Shown: positions 8,951 through 17,803 of the stretch, piece after piece
Layout of the letters: the number at the start of each line of letters is the position of its first letter
Position numbering within the stretch: position 1 is the first letter of the stretch
Assembly: GCF_016899955.1 (NCBI RefSeq)
Contig: NZ_JACJJL010000001.1
Location: forward strand, 186,001 to 250,000
Reading direction: 5' to 3'
DNA: 64,000 nucleotides
Source of the DNA: Marseilla massiliensis
GTDB lineage: Bacteria > Bacteroidota > Bacteroidia > Bacteroidales > Bacteroidaceae
The notes under the pieces: model-generated
Seen by the model: the letters and a program-made list of their open reading frames with translations, nothing else
Databases searched by the model: none
What the model was told of the DNA's origin: nothing
Translations under genes and position numbers: made by a program

Positions 8951-10231
8951 ATGCAAACCGCACAACCGGAAATGAATAGAATGGAAGAGACACTGAGAGA
9001 CTTTGAGATAATGGCCCCGGTGGGGTCGCGCGAGAGCCTGGCCGCAGCCATACAGGCCGGCGCCGACTCTGTTTACTTCGGCATAGGGAGGCTCAACATG
9101 AGGGCCCACTCGGCCAGCGCGTTCACTGCCGACGACCTTCGCGACATAGCCTTGGAGTGCTCCGCTCACGGGATAAAGACATACCTGACGGTCAACACCA
9201 TCATTTACGACGAAGACATGGACGCCATGCGCCAGACCGTCGACGCCGCCCTCGGGGCCGGCATAAGCGCCGTCATAGCCAGCGACGTGGCCGTGATGGA
9301 GTATTGCCGCCGTGTGGGCATGGAGGTTCACCTCTCCACACAGCTTAACATCAGCAACACCGAGGCCCTGCGCTTCTACGCCCGATATGCCGACGTGGTG
9401 GTGCTGGCCCGCGAACTGAGGCTCGAGCAGGTGGCCGAGATACACAGGCGCATAGCCGAAGGGCCCATCTGCGGGCCGTCGGGGCAGCCCGTGCGCATCG
9501 AGATGTTCTGCCACGGGGCGCTGTGCATGGCCATCAGCGGCAAGTGCTACATGAGTCTCGACACCGCGGGGCGCTCGGCCAACCGCGGCGAATGCGTGCA
9601 GATATGCCGCCGTTCGTACACCGTTACCGACACGGAGACAGGCAACCAGCTCGAGATAGACAACAAATACATCATGAGCCCCAAGGACTTGAAGACCGTG
9701 CGCTTCATCGACCGCATGATGGAAAGCGGCGTCAGGGTGTTCAAGATAGAGGGCCGCGCACGCGGGCCTGAGTATGTATACAACGTGGTGAGATGCTACA
9801 AGGAGGCCATTGCAGCCGTGCTCGACGGCACGTTCACCGAAGAGCGCAAGGACGAATGGGACCGCAGGCTCGCCACTGTGTTCAACCGCGGCTTCTGGGA
9901 CGGCTACTACCAGGGCCAGACCCTCGGCGAGTGGAACACCAACTACGGCTCCAACGCCACCGAGCGCAAGGTTTACGTGGGCCGGGGGGTAAAGTATTTC
10001 GCCAAGATAGGGGTGGCTGAGTTCAGCGTCGACGCCGCCGAGTTCAGCGTGGGCGACAAGTTGCTCATCACCGGGCCTACCACGGGAGTCATCTATGTGA
10101 CCCCCGACGAGATTCACGACGACGTGCAGGCCGTGCAGACAGCGCGCCAGGGCACACGCGTGGCCATACGGGTTCCGGCCAAGGTGCGCCCCAGCGACAA
10201 GCTCTTCCGCATCGACAGCGCTGCCGGCTGA
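8951..10231 (+). CDS. U32 family protein (TrhP/RlhA-like)
   Basis: A 426-aa protein of the peptidase U32 family; despite the name, characterised members such as TrhP and RlhA take part in prephenate-dependent hydroxylation of tRNA or rRNA. The N-terminal barrel shows APVGSRESLAAAIQAGADSVYFG. The cysteine cluster is EMFCHGALCMAISGKCYMS (Cys187, Cys192, Cys199), followed by the cysteines of NRGECVQICRRSY, consistent with an Fe-S cluster. ALRFYARYADVVVLARELRLEQ is also typical. The length fits the short YrrO/TrhP2 type. Later starts at 8981 or 8990 are possible. SufE follows 94 bp downstream. Confidence 0.88.
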   Translation: MQTAQPEMNRMEETLRDFEIMAPVGSRESLAAAIQAGADSVYFGIGRLNMRAHSASAFTADDLRDIALECSAHGIKTYLTVNTIIYDEDMDAMRQTVDAALGAGISAVIASDVAVMEYCRRVGMEVHLSTQLNISNTEALRFYARYADVVVLARELRLEQVAEIHRRIAEGPICGPSGQPVRIEMFCHGALCMAISGKCYMSLDTAGRSANRGECVQICRRSYTVTDTETGNQLEIDNKYIMSPKDLKTVRFIDRMMESGVRVFKIEGRARGPEYVYNVVRCYKEAIAAVLDGTFTEERKDEWDRRLATVFNRGFWDGYYQGQTLGEWNTNYGSNATERKVYVGRGVKYFAKIGVAEFSVDAAEFSVGDKLLITGPTTGVIYVTPDEIHDDVQAVQTARQGTRVAIRVPAKVRPSDKLFRIDSAAG

Positions 10232-10325
10232 CCGCCGGAGCCATGCTGCCGTGGGGCCGTGGCTGAAGGCTGGGGGCGCCCGGGGCAGGGCGGACGACGA
10301 CAATTGCAATTAAAAACAAACAGAT

Positions 10326-10751
10326 ATGACAATCAACGAAGCACAAGACGAGGTGATAGAGGAGTTTTCCGACTTCACCGACTGGATGGACAAGTACCAG
10401 CTGCTGATAGACCTGGGCAACGAGCAGCAGCCGCTCGACGAGCGATACAAGGTGGAAAGCAACCTCATCGACGGCTGCCAGAGCCGCGTATGGCTGCAGG
10501 CCGACTATCACGACGGCGTGATTGACTTCAGCGCCGAGAGCGACGCGCTCATCGTAAAGGGCATCATCGCGCTGCTGATAAGGGTGCTCAGCGGCCACAC
10601 ACCCGACGAGATAATCGATGCCGACCTATATTTCATAGAGAAGATAGGGCTCAGGGAGCACCTCAGCCCAACGCGCAGCAACGGCCTGCTGGCCATGATC
10701 AAGCAGATGCGCATGTACGCCCTGGCCTTCAAGGCAAAGCAGTCTATGTGA
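10326..10751 (+). CDS. sufE: SufE family cysteine desulfuration protein
   Basis: A 141-aa SufE, the normal length. SufE takes persulfide sulfur from the SufS cysteine desulfurase and passes it to the SufBCD scaffold in Fe-S cluster assembly. The acceptor cysteine is Cys51 in LIDGCQSRVW, the same position as in E. coli SufE. VKGIIALLIRVLSGHTPDEI and the C-terminal RSNGLLAMIKQMR are also family features. No sufBCDS genes are in the window. It follows a U32 protein that has a likely Fe-S cysteine cluster, which may be a functional link (inference). Confidence 0.93.
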   Translation: MTINEAQDEVIEEFSDFTDWMDKYQLLIDLGNEQQPLDERYKVESNLIDGCQSRVWLQADYHDGVIDFSAESDALIVKGIIALLIRVLSGHTPDEIIDADLYFIEKIGLREHLSPTRSNGLLAMIKQMRMYALAFKAKQSM

Positions 10752-10817
10752 GTGACGGGCGCCGGAAACGGCCCGCAGACAGACGACGATACCAACAAAC
10801 CAATAATCAACAGACCT

Positions 10818-11246
10818 ATGAACAAGACTTTCATTACAAGAGCAATAGCCTTTGCTGTCACGGTGGTGGCCGCACAGGCTGCCGCAGCGCAGGACTACAA
10901 TGTGCACCACAGCGGCGACACGGTCATTGCCGAGCTTTCGCCGCAAGCCATCTTCGTGCGCACGAGCGGCGACACTACCATTGTTGAGATAACGAGTCCG
11001 AAGCGGTATATCTTCCTTCCGGTAGAGAAAGACAAGCCGGAGGTGAGGGTGCAGCTCTCCACGGGCAGTCCCGACGACCCTTGGAAGAGCGTTCGCCTGG
11101 CCAGGGAGAAGATTGATTACTACACGCCCATGCCCCTTGGCGGCGGCGAGAAGGCCACGCTAAAGTTCCTGGGCATAGCCCCCGATGCGCTCGCGCTGCA
11201 GGCGCTGAAGATGGACGACACGTGGAGCAAGCCACGCAACAAGTGA
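10818..11246 (+). CDS. Secreted solo DUF4980-like beta-sandwich protein
   Basis: A 142-aa protein with a signal peptide (residues 1-25, MNKTFITRAIAFAVTVVAAQ, then cleavage near AAAQD). The mature part resembles, from memory, the N-terminal accessory domain (DUF4980) of Bacteroidetes GH32 fructan hydrolases: KRYIFLPVEKDKPEVRV followed by SVRLAREKIDYYTPMPLGG parallels the strand pattern of that domain. Here it ends after the domain with a normal stop, and no GH32 catalytic motif (WMNDPNG) follows in any frame nearby. So it is either a GH32 remnant or a free-standing domain. The start was chosen at the signal peptide, 66 bp after the sufE stop. Confidence 0.6.
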   Translation: MNKTFITRAIAFAVTVVAAQAAAAQDYNVHHSGDTVIAELSPQAIFVRTSGDTTIVEITSPKRYIFLPVEKDKPEVRVQLSTGSPDDPWKSVRLAREKIDYYTPMPLGGGEKATLKFLGIAPDALALQALKMDDTWSKPRNK

Positions 11247-11364
11247 CGGGGCACGTTGCTATGGGCCTCGGGCCGTTGCCATGGGCAGCCTGTGGTATGC
11301 CCGGGCGGGCCGCATTTGGCCTTGGCGGTGGTGTGGCTGTCGGGCCGCCGGTAGCGGCCCGGGC

Positions 11365-11452
11365 AGCGATATGTGCCGTTTGGGAGTGTAAAACGGCCTG
11401 TTTTGCAATGTGAAACGACCCGTTTTGCAGCACAATACGGCCCGTTTTGCAA
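11365..11452. repeat. 22-bp palindromic hairpin array D (4 units)
   Basis: Units anchored at 11369, 11391, 11413 and 11435, each 22 bp, with right arms GTTTTGCAAT, GTTTTGCAGC and GTTTTGCAAC in the last three. It lies in the 562-bp gap 11247-11808. I see no clear promoter or gene in the remainder of that gap (11453-11808). Confidence 0.85.
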
Positions 11453-11808
11453 CGCATTGAGGGTCAGGCGGTTGCGCGCCCGGGCTGCAATATCCGCCGG
11501 CTCTTGGCAGTGTGGCTTGCCGCCGTGGCCCGTTGCATAGGCCATCACAGGGCGGCGGCGATGGCATGATTGAGTTTGTTTTTGTGAGTTTTGGGCGCCG
11601 TGGCCTCACGGCCGTGCTGCCATGGCCGCCGTCGGTTTATTATATAGTGATTTAGGAATGCGAGTGTTGGATGTGTGTTTGTCGCTTCGTGGCGCATCGT
11701 TGGCATGCGCTGGCAGGGCAGCGTGCGCCGCGGCCCGGCCAGAGGCAGCAGGATGCCCGTCGCGGGATGGCTTTCGTCGGTTCAACATTCATAGACAACT
11801 TTCGGTTT

Positions 11809-12981
11809 ATGAAGGATTTCACATTTTACAGCCCCACCGAGTTTGTGTTCGGACGGGGCACAGAGCATCAGACAGGTTCTCTTGTCAGGGCTTACGGTGG
11901 CACACGAGCCATCGTGGTGTATGGTGGAGGCTCGGCCGTGCGCAGCGGCTTGCTGGGCCGCGTTGAGGAGTCGCTGGCCGAGGCAGGCGTGGAATACTGC
12001 GAGCTTGGCGGGGTGCAACCCAACCCCACCGACGCCAAGGTGTATGAGGGCATCGACCTGTGCCGCCGCGCCAAGGCCGACTTCCTGCTTGCCGTGGGCG
12101 GCGGTTCGGTCATCGACACAGCCAAGGCCATGGCGGCGGGAGTGCCCTACAGTGGCGACTTCTGGGATTTCTTCGCCGGGCGGGCCGTGCCGGGCGAGGC
12201 CCTTCCCGTGGGCGTGGTGCTCACCATCCCGGCCGCCGGCAGCGAGGGGTCGGGCAACAGCGTGATAACCAAGCTGGACGGGTTGCACAAGCTTAGCCTG
12301 CGCACGCCGAAGGTGTTGCGCCCGGCCTTTGCCGTGATGGACCCCGCGCTGACGTTTACTCTGCCCGCATGGCAGACGGCATGTGGCGCTACCGACATGA
12401 TGGCGCATATCATGGAGCGGTACTTCACCAACACCGAAGCCACCTCGGTGGCCGACCGTATGTGCGAGGGAGTGATGCTTTCAATAATAGAAGAGACGCC
12501 CAAGGCCATGCACAACCCCGACGACTACGGCGCAAGGGCCAACCTGATGTGGGCCGGCACCGTGGCCCACAACGGCACGTGCGGCGTGGGATGCGAGGAA
12601 GACTGGGCGTCGCACTTCATGGAACACGAGGTGAGCGCCGTTTACGGAGTTACCCACGGCGCCGGGCTGGCGGTAATCTTCCCCGCCTGGCTCACCTACA
12701 TGGCCGGGCACAACGTGCGCAAGGTGGAGCAGTGGGCGCGCCGCGTGTGGGGCGTGTGGGCCGGTGCCGACGCCATGTCGGTGGCCCTTGAGGGCGTGGC
12801 ATGCTTCAAGCGCTTCCTCCATTCCATAGGCATGCCCGTGACGTTTGGCGAGCTGGGCATAGCCAATCCCGACATATCACTGCTTGTCGACAAGCTCCAT
12901 GAGGACAAGGGCGAGCTCGTTGGCAACTACATTCGCCTTGACCGGAAGGCCACGCGCGAGATTTACGAACTGGCCCTTTAG
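11809..12981 (+). CDS. Iron-containing alcohol dehydrogenase (BDH type)
   Basis: A 390-aa group III metal-dependent alcohol dehydrogenase resembling butanol dehydrogenases; it would interconvert an aldehyde and alcohol with NAD(P)H. The N-terminus MKDFTFYSPTEFVFGRG is typical and decides the start, although the frame is open further upstream to 11671. The nucleotide-binding GGGSVIDTAKAMA is near residues 90-110. Metal-ligand regions are AACGATDMMAHIMERY with a histidine, HFMEHEVSAVYGVTHGAGLAVIFP, and the family block NLMWAGTVAHNG. No neighbouring pathway gene is apparent. Confidence 0.93.
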   Translation: MKDFTFYSPTEFVFGRGTEHQTGSLVRAYGGTRAIVVYGGGSAVRSGLLGRVEESLAEAGVEYCELGGVQPNPTDAKVYEGIDLCRRAKADFLLAVGGGSVIDTAKAMAAGVPYSGDFWDFFAGRAVPGEALPVGVVLTIPAAGSEGSGNSVITKLDGLHKLSLRTPKVLRPAFAVMDPALTFTLPAWQTACGATDMMAHIMERYFTNTEATSVADRMCEGVMLSIIEETPKAMHNPDDYGARANLMWAGTVAHNGTCGVGCEEDWASHFMEHEVSAVYGVTHGAGLAVIFPAWLTYMAGHNVRKVEQWARRVWGVWAGADAMSVALEGVACFKRFLHSIGMPVTFGELGIANPDISLLVDKLHEDKGELVGNYIRLDRKATREIYELAL

Positions 12982-13018
12982 CCGTTGCGGAGGGCCGCGG
13001 CCTGTGGCTTGTGTTCCG

Positions 13019-13060
13019 GGAGTTAAGGAGTTAAGGGAGTAAAGGAGTTAAGACGTATGC
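13019..13060 (+). repeat. GGAGTTAA-type dispersed repeat, copy 3
   Basis: Four tandem GGAGTTAA-like octamers ending AAGGAGTTAAGACG, the same core as the copies near 621 and 753. Besides this, the 305-bp gap 12982-13286 holds only the -7 box at 13235. Confidence 0.75.
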
Positions 13061-13234
13061 CTTGTGGCCTGTTTGGGGGCTCCGTATGGCATTGGCGTCT
13101 TGGCTCCTTTGCTCTTTTCGGATTGGCGGGGCGTTGCCCAGGTGTGGCAATATGCCTGGAAAATACTCCACAAATTAGTGTAATTGTGGTAGATTTATCC
13201 GTAAAACGGCTAACGGTTTGTGCGCTTTTATGAG

Positions 13235-13242
13235 TAATTTTG
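13235..13242 (+). promoter_or_regulatory. -7 box for the TonB receptor
   Basis: TAATTTTG, 45 nt before the start. A TTTG at 13217 is only 14 bp away, so the -33 is doubtful. No cobalamin riboswitch motif is visible. Confidence 0.5.
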
Positions 13243-13286
13243 CAGCGTGATACAAACTGGAAAATAACCATACACACTTTAAAAGG

Positions 13287-15170
13287 ATGAAGAAGGACAT
13301 ACTTATGGCGGCATTGCTGGCTGCCACAGGCTTGCAGGCACGCGCTGCCGGCATAACAACAGAGGCGGAAGACAGTGTCGGGCTCGGCGAGGTAGTGGTG
13401 ACCGGGACGCGCGGGGCCACCGACATCAGGCACCTGCCAATGACTGTCTCTGTGGTGGGGAGGCAGAAACTGACCGAGAACTACCGCACCGCGCTGCTGC
13501 CGACTGTCAACGAGCAGGTGCCCGGACTGTTTGTGACATCACGCGGGGTGCTTGGCTACGGCGTGTCGACAGGTTCGGCCGGGGGCATAAAGGTGCGCGG
13601 AGTGGGCAGCGGGGCGTCGATGCTCGTGCTCATAGACGGCGTTCCGCAATACGCCGGACTGATGGGCCACCCCATCCCCGACGCCTACCAGACCATGCTG
13701 GCCGACCGTGTTGAGGTGCTCAGGGGCCCTGCCTCGCTGCTCTACGGCAGCAATGCCATGGGCGGAGTGGTCAATATAGTAACGCGGCAACTGCTGTCTG
13801 ACGGCTCACGGACCAACGTGACGCTGCAAGGCGGCTCCTATGGCACCATCGAGGGAGGCATCACCAACACCACGAGGAAAGGCAGGGTGGAGAGCATCGT
13901 GGGCTTCAATTACAGCCATACCGACGGCCACCGGCCCGACTCGAAGTTCAGCCAGTACTCCGGTTTCGCCAAGCTGGGCTACGACATAAGCGCACATTGG
14001 CGCGCCACGGGCGACATCAGCCTGACCCACTTCGAGGCCGAGAACCCCGGAGAGGTGGCCAGTCCGCTCATCGACAACGACTCGCGGATAACCCGCGGCA
14101 TGGCTTCGGTGGCGCTGGCCAACACCTACGGGCGCACCGAGGGGGCCATACGGGTGTTCTTCAACTGGGGCCACCACGAGATAAACGACGGATACGGGCC
14201 CGGTGAGCAGCCGCAAGAGGCGCTCTACATGCACGACGACATGATGGGCGGCGTGTCGGTCTACCAGAGCATGTCGCTCTTCCGAGGCAACAGGCTGACG
14301 CTCGGATTCGACTACCAGCACTTCGGCGGCCGCGCCTGGAACGAGGTCATGACCACCAAGGAGGAGTCTGTGCTGGGCGACAAAGAGCAGGATGAGTTTG
14401 CAGGATATGTCGAGCTGAGGCAGGATTTGTGGTCGTGGCTCACTGTCGACGCCGGTCTCAGGGTAGACAACCACTCGCAGGCGGGCACCGAACTGGTGCC
14501 GCAGGGAGGCCTCACGTTCCGCCTGTCGCCGCAGGCCGACCTGAAGGCCATGGTGAGCAAGGGCTTCCGCAACCCCACCATACGCGAGATGTACATGTTT
14601 CCGCCTGCCAACGACCAGCTCAAGCCTGAGCGGATGATGAACTATGAGCTGGCTTTCACGCAGCGGCTGATGCACGACCGGCTGCGGCTGGGGGCCAACG
14701 TGTTCTACCTCAAGGCCGACAACTTGATTGAGACGGTGCGCTCCGGCGGCCGCCCGAGCAACATAAACACGGGCGAAATGGAGAATTGGGGCGTCGAGCT
14801 TGAGGCCGCCTACGATGTGACCCGGGCCCTGAAGCTCAATGCCAACTACAGTTTCCTTGACATGAACCACCCTGTCACCGGTGCGCCCGAGCACAAGCTG
14901 TACGTCGGGGCCAACTATTCTGTGGGCCGCTTTGCCTTTGCCACGGGCCTGCAATACGTCGACGGGCTTTACACCTCGACCGTGGCGGTTGGCGGCGAAG
15001 ACCGCACAGAGAACTTCTGGCTGTGGAATCTCATCGCCTCGTGCCGCGTTGCGAAGGGCTTCAGGCTGTTTGCCCGCGGCGAAAACCTGCTCGCCCAGGG
15101 CTACGAGATAAACTATGGCTACCCGATGCCGCGCGCAACGGTCATGGCCGGCGCCGACTGGGAGTTCTGA
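13287..15170 (+). CDS. TonB-dependent outer-membrane receptor
   Basis: A 627-aa receptor with a signal peptide (MKKDILMAALLAATGLQARA), a TonB-box-like segment GLGEVVVTGTR (about residues 32-42), a plug domain to about residue 155 with RVEVLRGPASLLYGSNAMGGVVNI, then a 22-strand-type barrel ending MAGADWEF with the terminal aromatic residue. The size and plug match BtuB/CirA/FepA-like receptors for siderophores, haem or cobalamin rather than the larger SusC type. FRNPTIREMYMFPPANDQLKPE is a common barrel motif. There is no SusD, binding protein or ABC transporter beside it, so the ligand cannot be assigned. A perfect hairpin follows at 15195. Confidence 0.93.
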   Translation: MKKDILMAALLAATGLQARAAGITTEAEDSVGLGEVVVTGTRGATDIRHLPMTVSVVGRQKLTENYRTALLPTVNEQVPGLFVTSRGVLGYGVSTGSAGGIKVRGVGSGASMLVLIDGVPQYAGLMGHPIPDAYQTMLADRVEVLRGPASLLYGSNAMGGVVNIVTRQLLSDGSRTNVTLQGGSYGTIEGGITNTTRKGRVESIVGFNYSHTDGHRPDSKFSQYSGFAKLGYDISAHWRATGDISLTHFEAENPGEVASPLIDNDSRITRGMASVALANTYGRTEGAIRVFFNWGHHEINDGYGPGEQPQEALYMHDDMMGGVSVYQSMSLFRGNRLTLGFDYQHFGGRAWNEVMTTKEESVLGDKEQDEFAGYVELRQDLWSWLTVDAGLRVDNHSQAGTELVPQGGLTFRLSPQADLKAMVSKGFRNPTIREMYMFPPANDQLKPERMMNYELAFTQRLMHDRLRLGANVFYLKADNLIETVRSGGRPSNINTGEMENWGVELEAAYDVTRALKLNANYSFLDMNHPVTGAPEHKLYVGANYSVGRFAFATGLQYVDGLYTSTVAVGGEDRTENFWLWNLIASCRVAKGFRLFARGENLLAQGYEINYGYPMPRATVMAGADWEF

Positions 15171-15194
15171 CAAGGCTGCCATTGCGGGCAACAA

Positions 15195-15230
15195 CAAGAG
15201 GGAGCCGGGCGCGAGCCCGGCTCCCTCTTG
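15195..15230. terminator. Perfect hairpin between convergent genes
   Basis: A 16-bp perfect stem with a GCGA loop (arms 15195-15210 and 15215-15230) between the convergent TonB receptor and PAP2 genes. There is no T-tract, but the position suggests a bidirectional transcript end. Confidence 0.7.
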
Positions 15231-15249
15231 CATTCGTGGCGTGGGCGTG

Positions 15250-16224
15250 TCACTCCCTTATGCGCGAGTAGGCGGCGTTGAGCGCCACAAACAGCACCAC
15301 GGCCGAGGCCCATCCGGCAAAGACGTCGATGGCATAGTGGGCGTAGATGTACACCGTCGACAGGCAGAGCAGCACGTACAGCGGCAGCAGCGCGAGCAGC
15401 AGGCGGCGCGAGCGGGCCCTCCACACGAGCAGCAGCAGTATGGTGCTTATGCCCACGTGGCTGCTGGGGAAGGCTGCCGTGGGGCGTTCGCCTGCCTCGT
15501 GGGCGTCGGCCACCATCTTGTAGAACACCCCGTCGCGGTATCCTGGGCTTGTCAGTGCCTCGCGGTGGGTGGCGAAGTAGTTGCCCACATCGGCGAAGTG
15601 GCCCTGTGCGGCGGCGTCCATGCCTATGGCTTTATAGTAATACTGCGGCCCGGCCACGGGCAGTATGATGTATATCACGTAGTATATGAAGAACGATGCG
15701 AGTATGACAAAGGCCGCGCGGTGGAAGTCTTTGTACCGCCAGACGAAGAAGAACAGCGTCACGACGAGTATCATCGGGAAGTAGGAAGCGTAGCCCAGGT
15801 CCATCAGTTCGCTGAACACGGGGCCGGGCAGGGCGCGGCAGAAGAGCAGCGCCGGCTGGCATCCGAAGAGCTGTTGCTCCCATGTGGCGAAGTGGTGGTC
15901 GAGGTTTGGGAACATGCGGTTGAACTCGTAGGTGTCCGGGTACCACCATGAGAGCAGCGCCATCTGGGCCGCCACGCGCGCGAAACGAGTCAGGGGGCAC
16001 GGCAGCATGCGGTAGACGGCCCACAGCGCGGCCGTCATGACGGCTATGCGCAGCCTCCCCCAGAGCATCGACTCGGGGTTTTCGAGCTTGGTATATGTGA
16101 AGAGCATGAGCAACAGGGTGAATGCCATGTAGCCAACCATGACCCACTCGGCTGCAAGCAAGCCTTTCTTGGGTTTCTTTTCGAGCTTGAAAATGCTGAG
16201 AAAATCAAACGTTTTATAATTCAT
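15250..16224 (-). CDS. PAP2-superfamily membrane phosphatase/transferase (Aur1-like)
   Basis: A 324-aa protein with about six membrane helices. The PAP2 active-site pattern is AFPSSHVGIST (motif 2) and YAHYAIDVFAG (motif 3, with the His and Asp). ERPTAAF precedes it. The long N-terminal helices and motif spacing resemble the Aur1/Ipt1-type PAP2_3 group that includes inositol-phosphoceramide synthases. Bacteroidales make sphingolipids, so a role in lipid headgroup transfer is plausible but unproven. The enzyme would act at the outer face of the inner membrane. AT-rich direct repeats (ATTCATAATTC type) sit right at its start, and no consensus -7 box is seen. Confidence 0.85.
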   Translation of the reverse strand: MNYKTFDFLSIFKLEKKPKKGLLAAEWVMVGYMAFTLLLMLFTYTKLENPESMLWGRLRIAVMTAALWAVYRMLPCPLTRFARVAAQMALLSWWYPDTYEFNRMFPNLDHHFATWEQQLFGCQPALLFCRALPGPVFSELMDLGYASYFPMILVVTLFFFVWRYKDFHRAAFVILASFFIYYVIYIILPVAGPQYYYKAIGMDAAAQGHFADVGNYFATHREALTSPGYRDGVFYKMVADAHEAGERPTAAFPSSHVGISTILLLLVWRARSRRLLLALLPLYVLLCLSTVYIYAHYAIDVFAGWASAVVLFVALNAAYSRIRE

Positions 16225-16300
16225 AATTCACAATTCATAATTCATAATCCGCAATGTCGGCTGCGAAACAGGGCCTAAGGCGGTGACAGCCTGCCACAAG

Positions 16301-16476
16301 ACATGGTTTCAACCCTTTGTTGTTTGGTAATAAAACAGACACAGTGGTTGTTTCATCCATTTGGTATTTGGTGATTAAACATTCGCGGTGATAGTTTCAT
16401 GCTATTGGGCTTTTGTACGAAAACGGGCAAAGTGCGTGTTTCATACCGTCCGTTTTTTGTACTAAAAAGGGCAATG
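16301..16476. repeat. Degenerate 44-bp tandem repeat, 4 units
   Basis: Four 44-bp units at 16301, 16345, 16389 and 16433 share a GTTTCA block at unit position 6 and an AAAC/AAAA block near position 33. Units are roughly half identical. The period is twice that of the 22-bp family. The 313-bp gap 16225-16537 also has AT-rich direct repeats at both ends (ATTCATAATTC at 16218-16245; TTAATTCTTAATACTTAAT at 16515-16535) and no gene. Confidence 0.65.
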
Positions 16477-16537
16477 GTGTTGTGTTATGCCATCCAAAGC
16501 ATATTTTCTTAATCATTAATTCTTAATACTTAATACC

Positions 16538-17530
16538 TCAAATCCACCCGTTGTCCTTGTACCACCTGATGGTCTCCGCGACCCCGCGCTCCAGCCGGTA
16601 TTGCGGTTCGTAGCCCAGTTCGGCCCTGGTCGGGGCAATGTCGCACCTCCAGTTGCGCTGCCTCATGATGCGGTATTTGTCGTTGTTCAGTGCCGTCGGC
16701 CGCCCTGTAAGCCTGCCGGCATACTCTCCGCAGAAGGTTATGGCCCTCAGGAGCCACAGCGGCGCCTTGAGCCTGACCACCCACGGGTGGCCCAGCTGGC
16801 CGATGATGAGGTCGCTGAACGTGCGCGAGGCGTAGACACAGCCGTCGCTCAGGAAGTACTTTGCGCCGTTGCGCCCGCGCTCCAGGGCCAGGAACACAGC
16901 CTGCACCACGTCGGCCACGTAGACAAACGTCAGGTCTTGGGGCTTCAGCCCGGCCGCGAAGTCGGTGTGCTTCTTTATGCTTTGCGCCATCATGAAGTAG
17001 TCGTGCTCGCGCGGCCCGTACACCCCTGTGGGCCGCAGCGTCACCACGGGAAGGCCGTCGAGGCTGTCGAGGTATCTCTCGGCCTTGAGCTTGCTCATCC
17101 CGTAGGCCGTGTCGGGCCTCGGCTCGTCGTTGACTGAAATGTCGGCATACGGCCTTTGCTCGCGCACGGGGCCCATCACGCTGAGGCTGCTCAGGAATAC
17201 AAAGCGCCTGAGCGGCATGCGCAGCTCTACGAGCGCGTCGGCCAGGTGGCGCGTGCCGTTGGTGTTCACCCTGTAGAAGTCGGCCTTGTGCAGGCACTTC
17301 GTGGCCCCGGCGGCATGCACCACATAGTCGAACGTGTGGCCGCCGAGTTGCCCTTTCAGCCTCTGCTTGTCGCCTAGGTCGAGCTCAATGGTGTTGATGC
17401 GCGGGTCGGAGATGTATTTCCGGCTGCTCGTGGGGCGCACGGCAGCCCACACGTTCATGCCCCTTTTGATGGCTTCTTCGACGATGAAGCTTCCGATGAA
17501 GCCCGTTGCTCCGGTTACGAGTATGTTCAT
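16538..17530 (-). CDS. NAD-dependent epimerase/dehydratase (extended SDR)
   Basis: A 330-aa extended short-chain dehydrogenase. MNILVTGATGFIGSFIVEEA supplies the Rossmann GxxGxxG and fixes the start, although the frame is open upstream to 17695. DYVVHAAGATKC, FLSSLSVMGP and the active-site YGMSKLKAERYLD (YxxxK) follow in the usual order. Such enzymes modify nucleotide sugars or, in the dihydroflavonol-reductase-like branch, other keto groups; the substrate is not evident. The C-terminal ETIRWYKDNGWI is typical. Hairpin array E lies upstream, between it and the CDF gene. Confidence 0.88.
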   Translation of the reverse strand: MNILVTGATGFIGSFIVEEAIKRGMNVWAAVRPTSSRKYISDPRINTIELDLGDKQRLKGQLGGHTFDYVVHAAGATKCLHKADFYRVNTNGTRHLADALVELRMPLRRFVFLSSLSVMGPVREQRPYADISVNDEPRPDTAYGMSKLKAERYLDSLDGLPVVTLRPTGVYGPREHDYFMMAQSIKKHTDFAAGLKPQDLTFVYVADVVQAVFLALERGRNGAKYFLSDGCVYASRTFSDLIIGQLGHPWVVRLKAPLWLLRAITFCGEYAGRLTGRPTALNNDKYRIMRQRNWRCDIAPTRAELGYEPQYRLERGVAETIRWYKDNGWI

Positions 17531-17667
17531 TTGTCTTTTGGTTGTCGTTGGTCGGTGTGCTTCAAGGGCGTGGCGGCGGCCCGTGCCCCGTTCCCTTGCA
17601 AGCCGGTGTCTGTAAAGTTTGTTCGCAACAGTGGGCGCGTTGCCCAAGTGCTTGGGCCACAGCCGGT

Positions 17668-17755
17668 TGCAAAACGGGCCGCATTGCCTTGCCAAACGGC
17701 CCGTATGGCGCTCCCGAACGGGCTGTTTTGCGCCCCCGTATGGGCCGTTTGGCGG
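17668..17755. repeat. 22-bp palindromic hairpin array E (4 units)
   Basis: Units anchored at 17672, 17694, 17716 and 17738, each 22 bp, with degenerate half-units on both sides. Arms 17674-17687 and 17691-17704 pair at 11 of 14 positions around a CTT loop. It separates two minus-strand genes. Confidence 0.85.
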
Positions 17756-17803
17756 GCCTGTCCGGGGGGCGTGCCGCCATGCCGGGGCCGTTGTAATGTT
17801 TTC

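Noticed and set aside
13022-13286. Cobalamin or other riboswitch ahead of the TonB receptor
   Set aside because: No B12-box or other riboswitch core could be found by eye.
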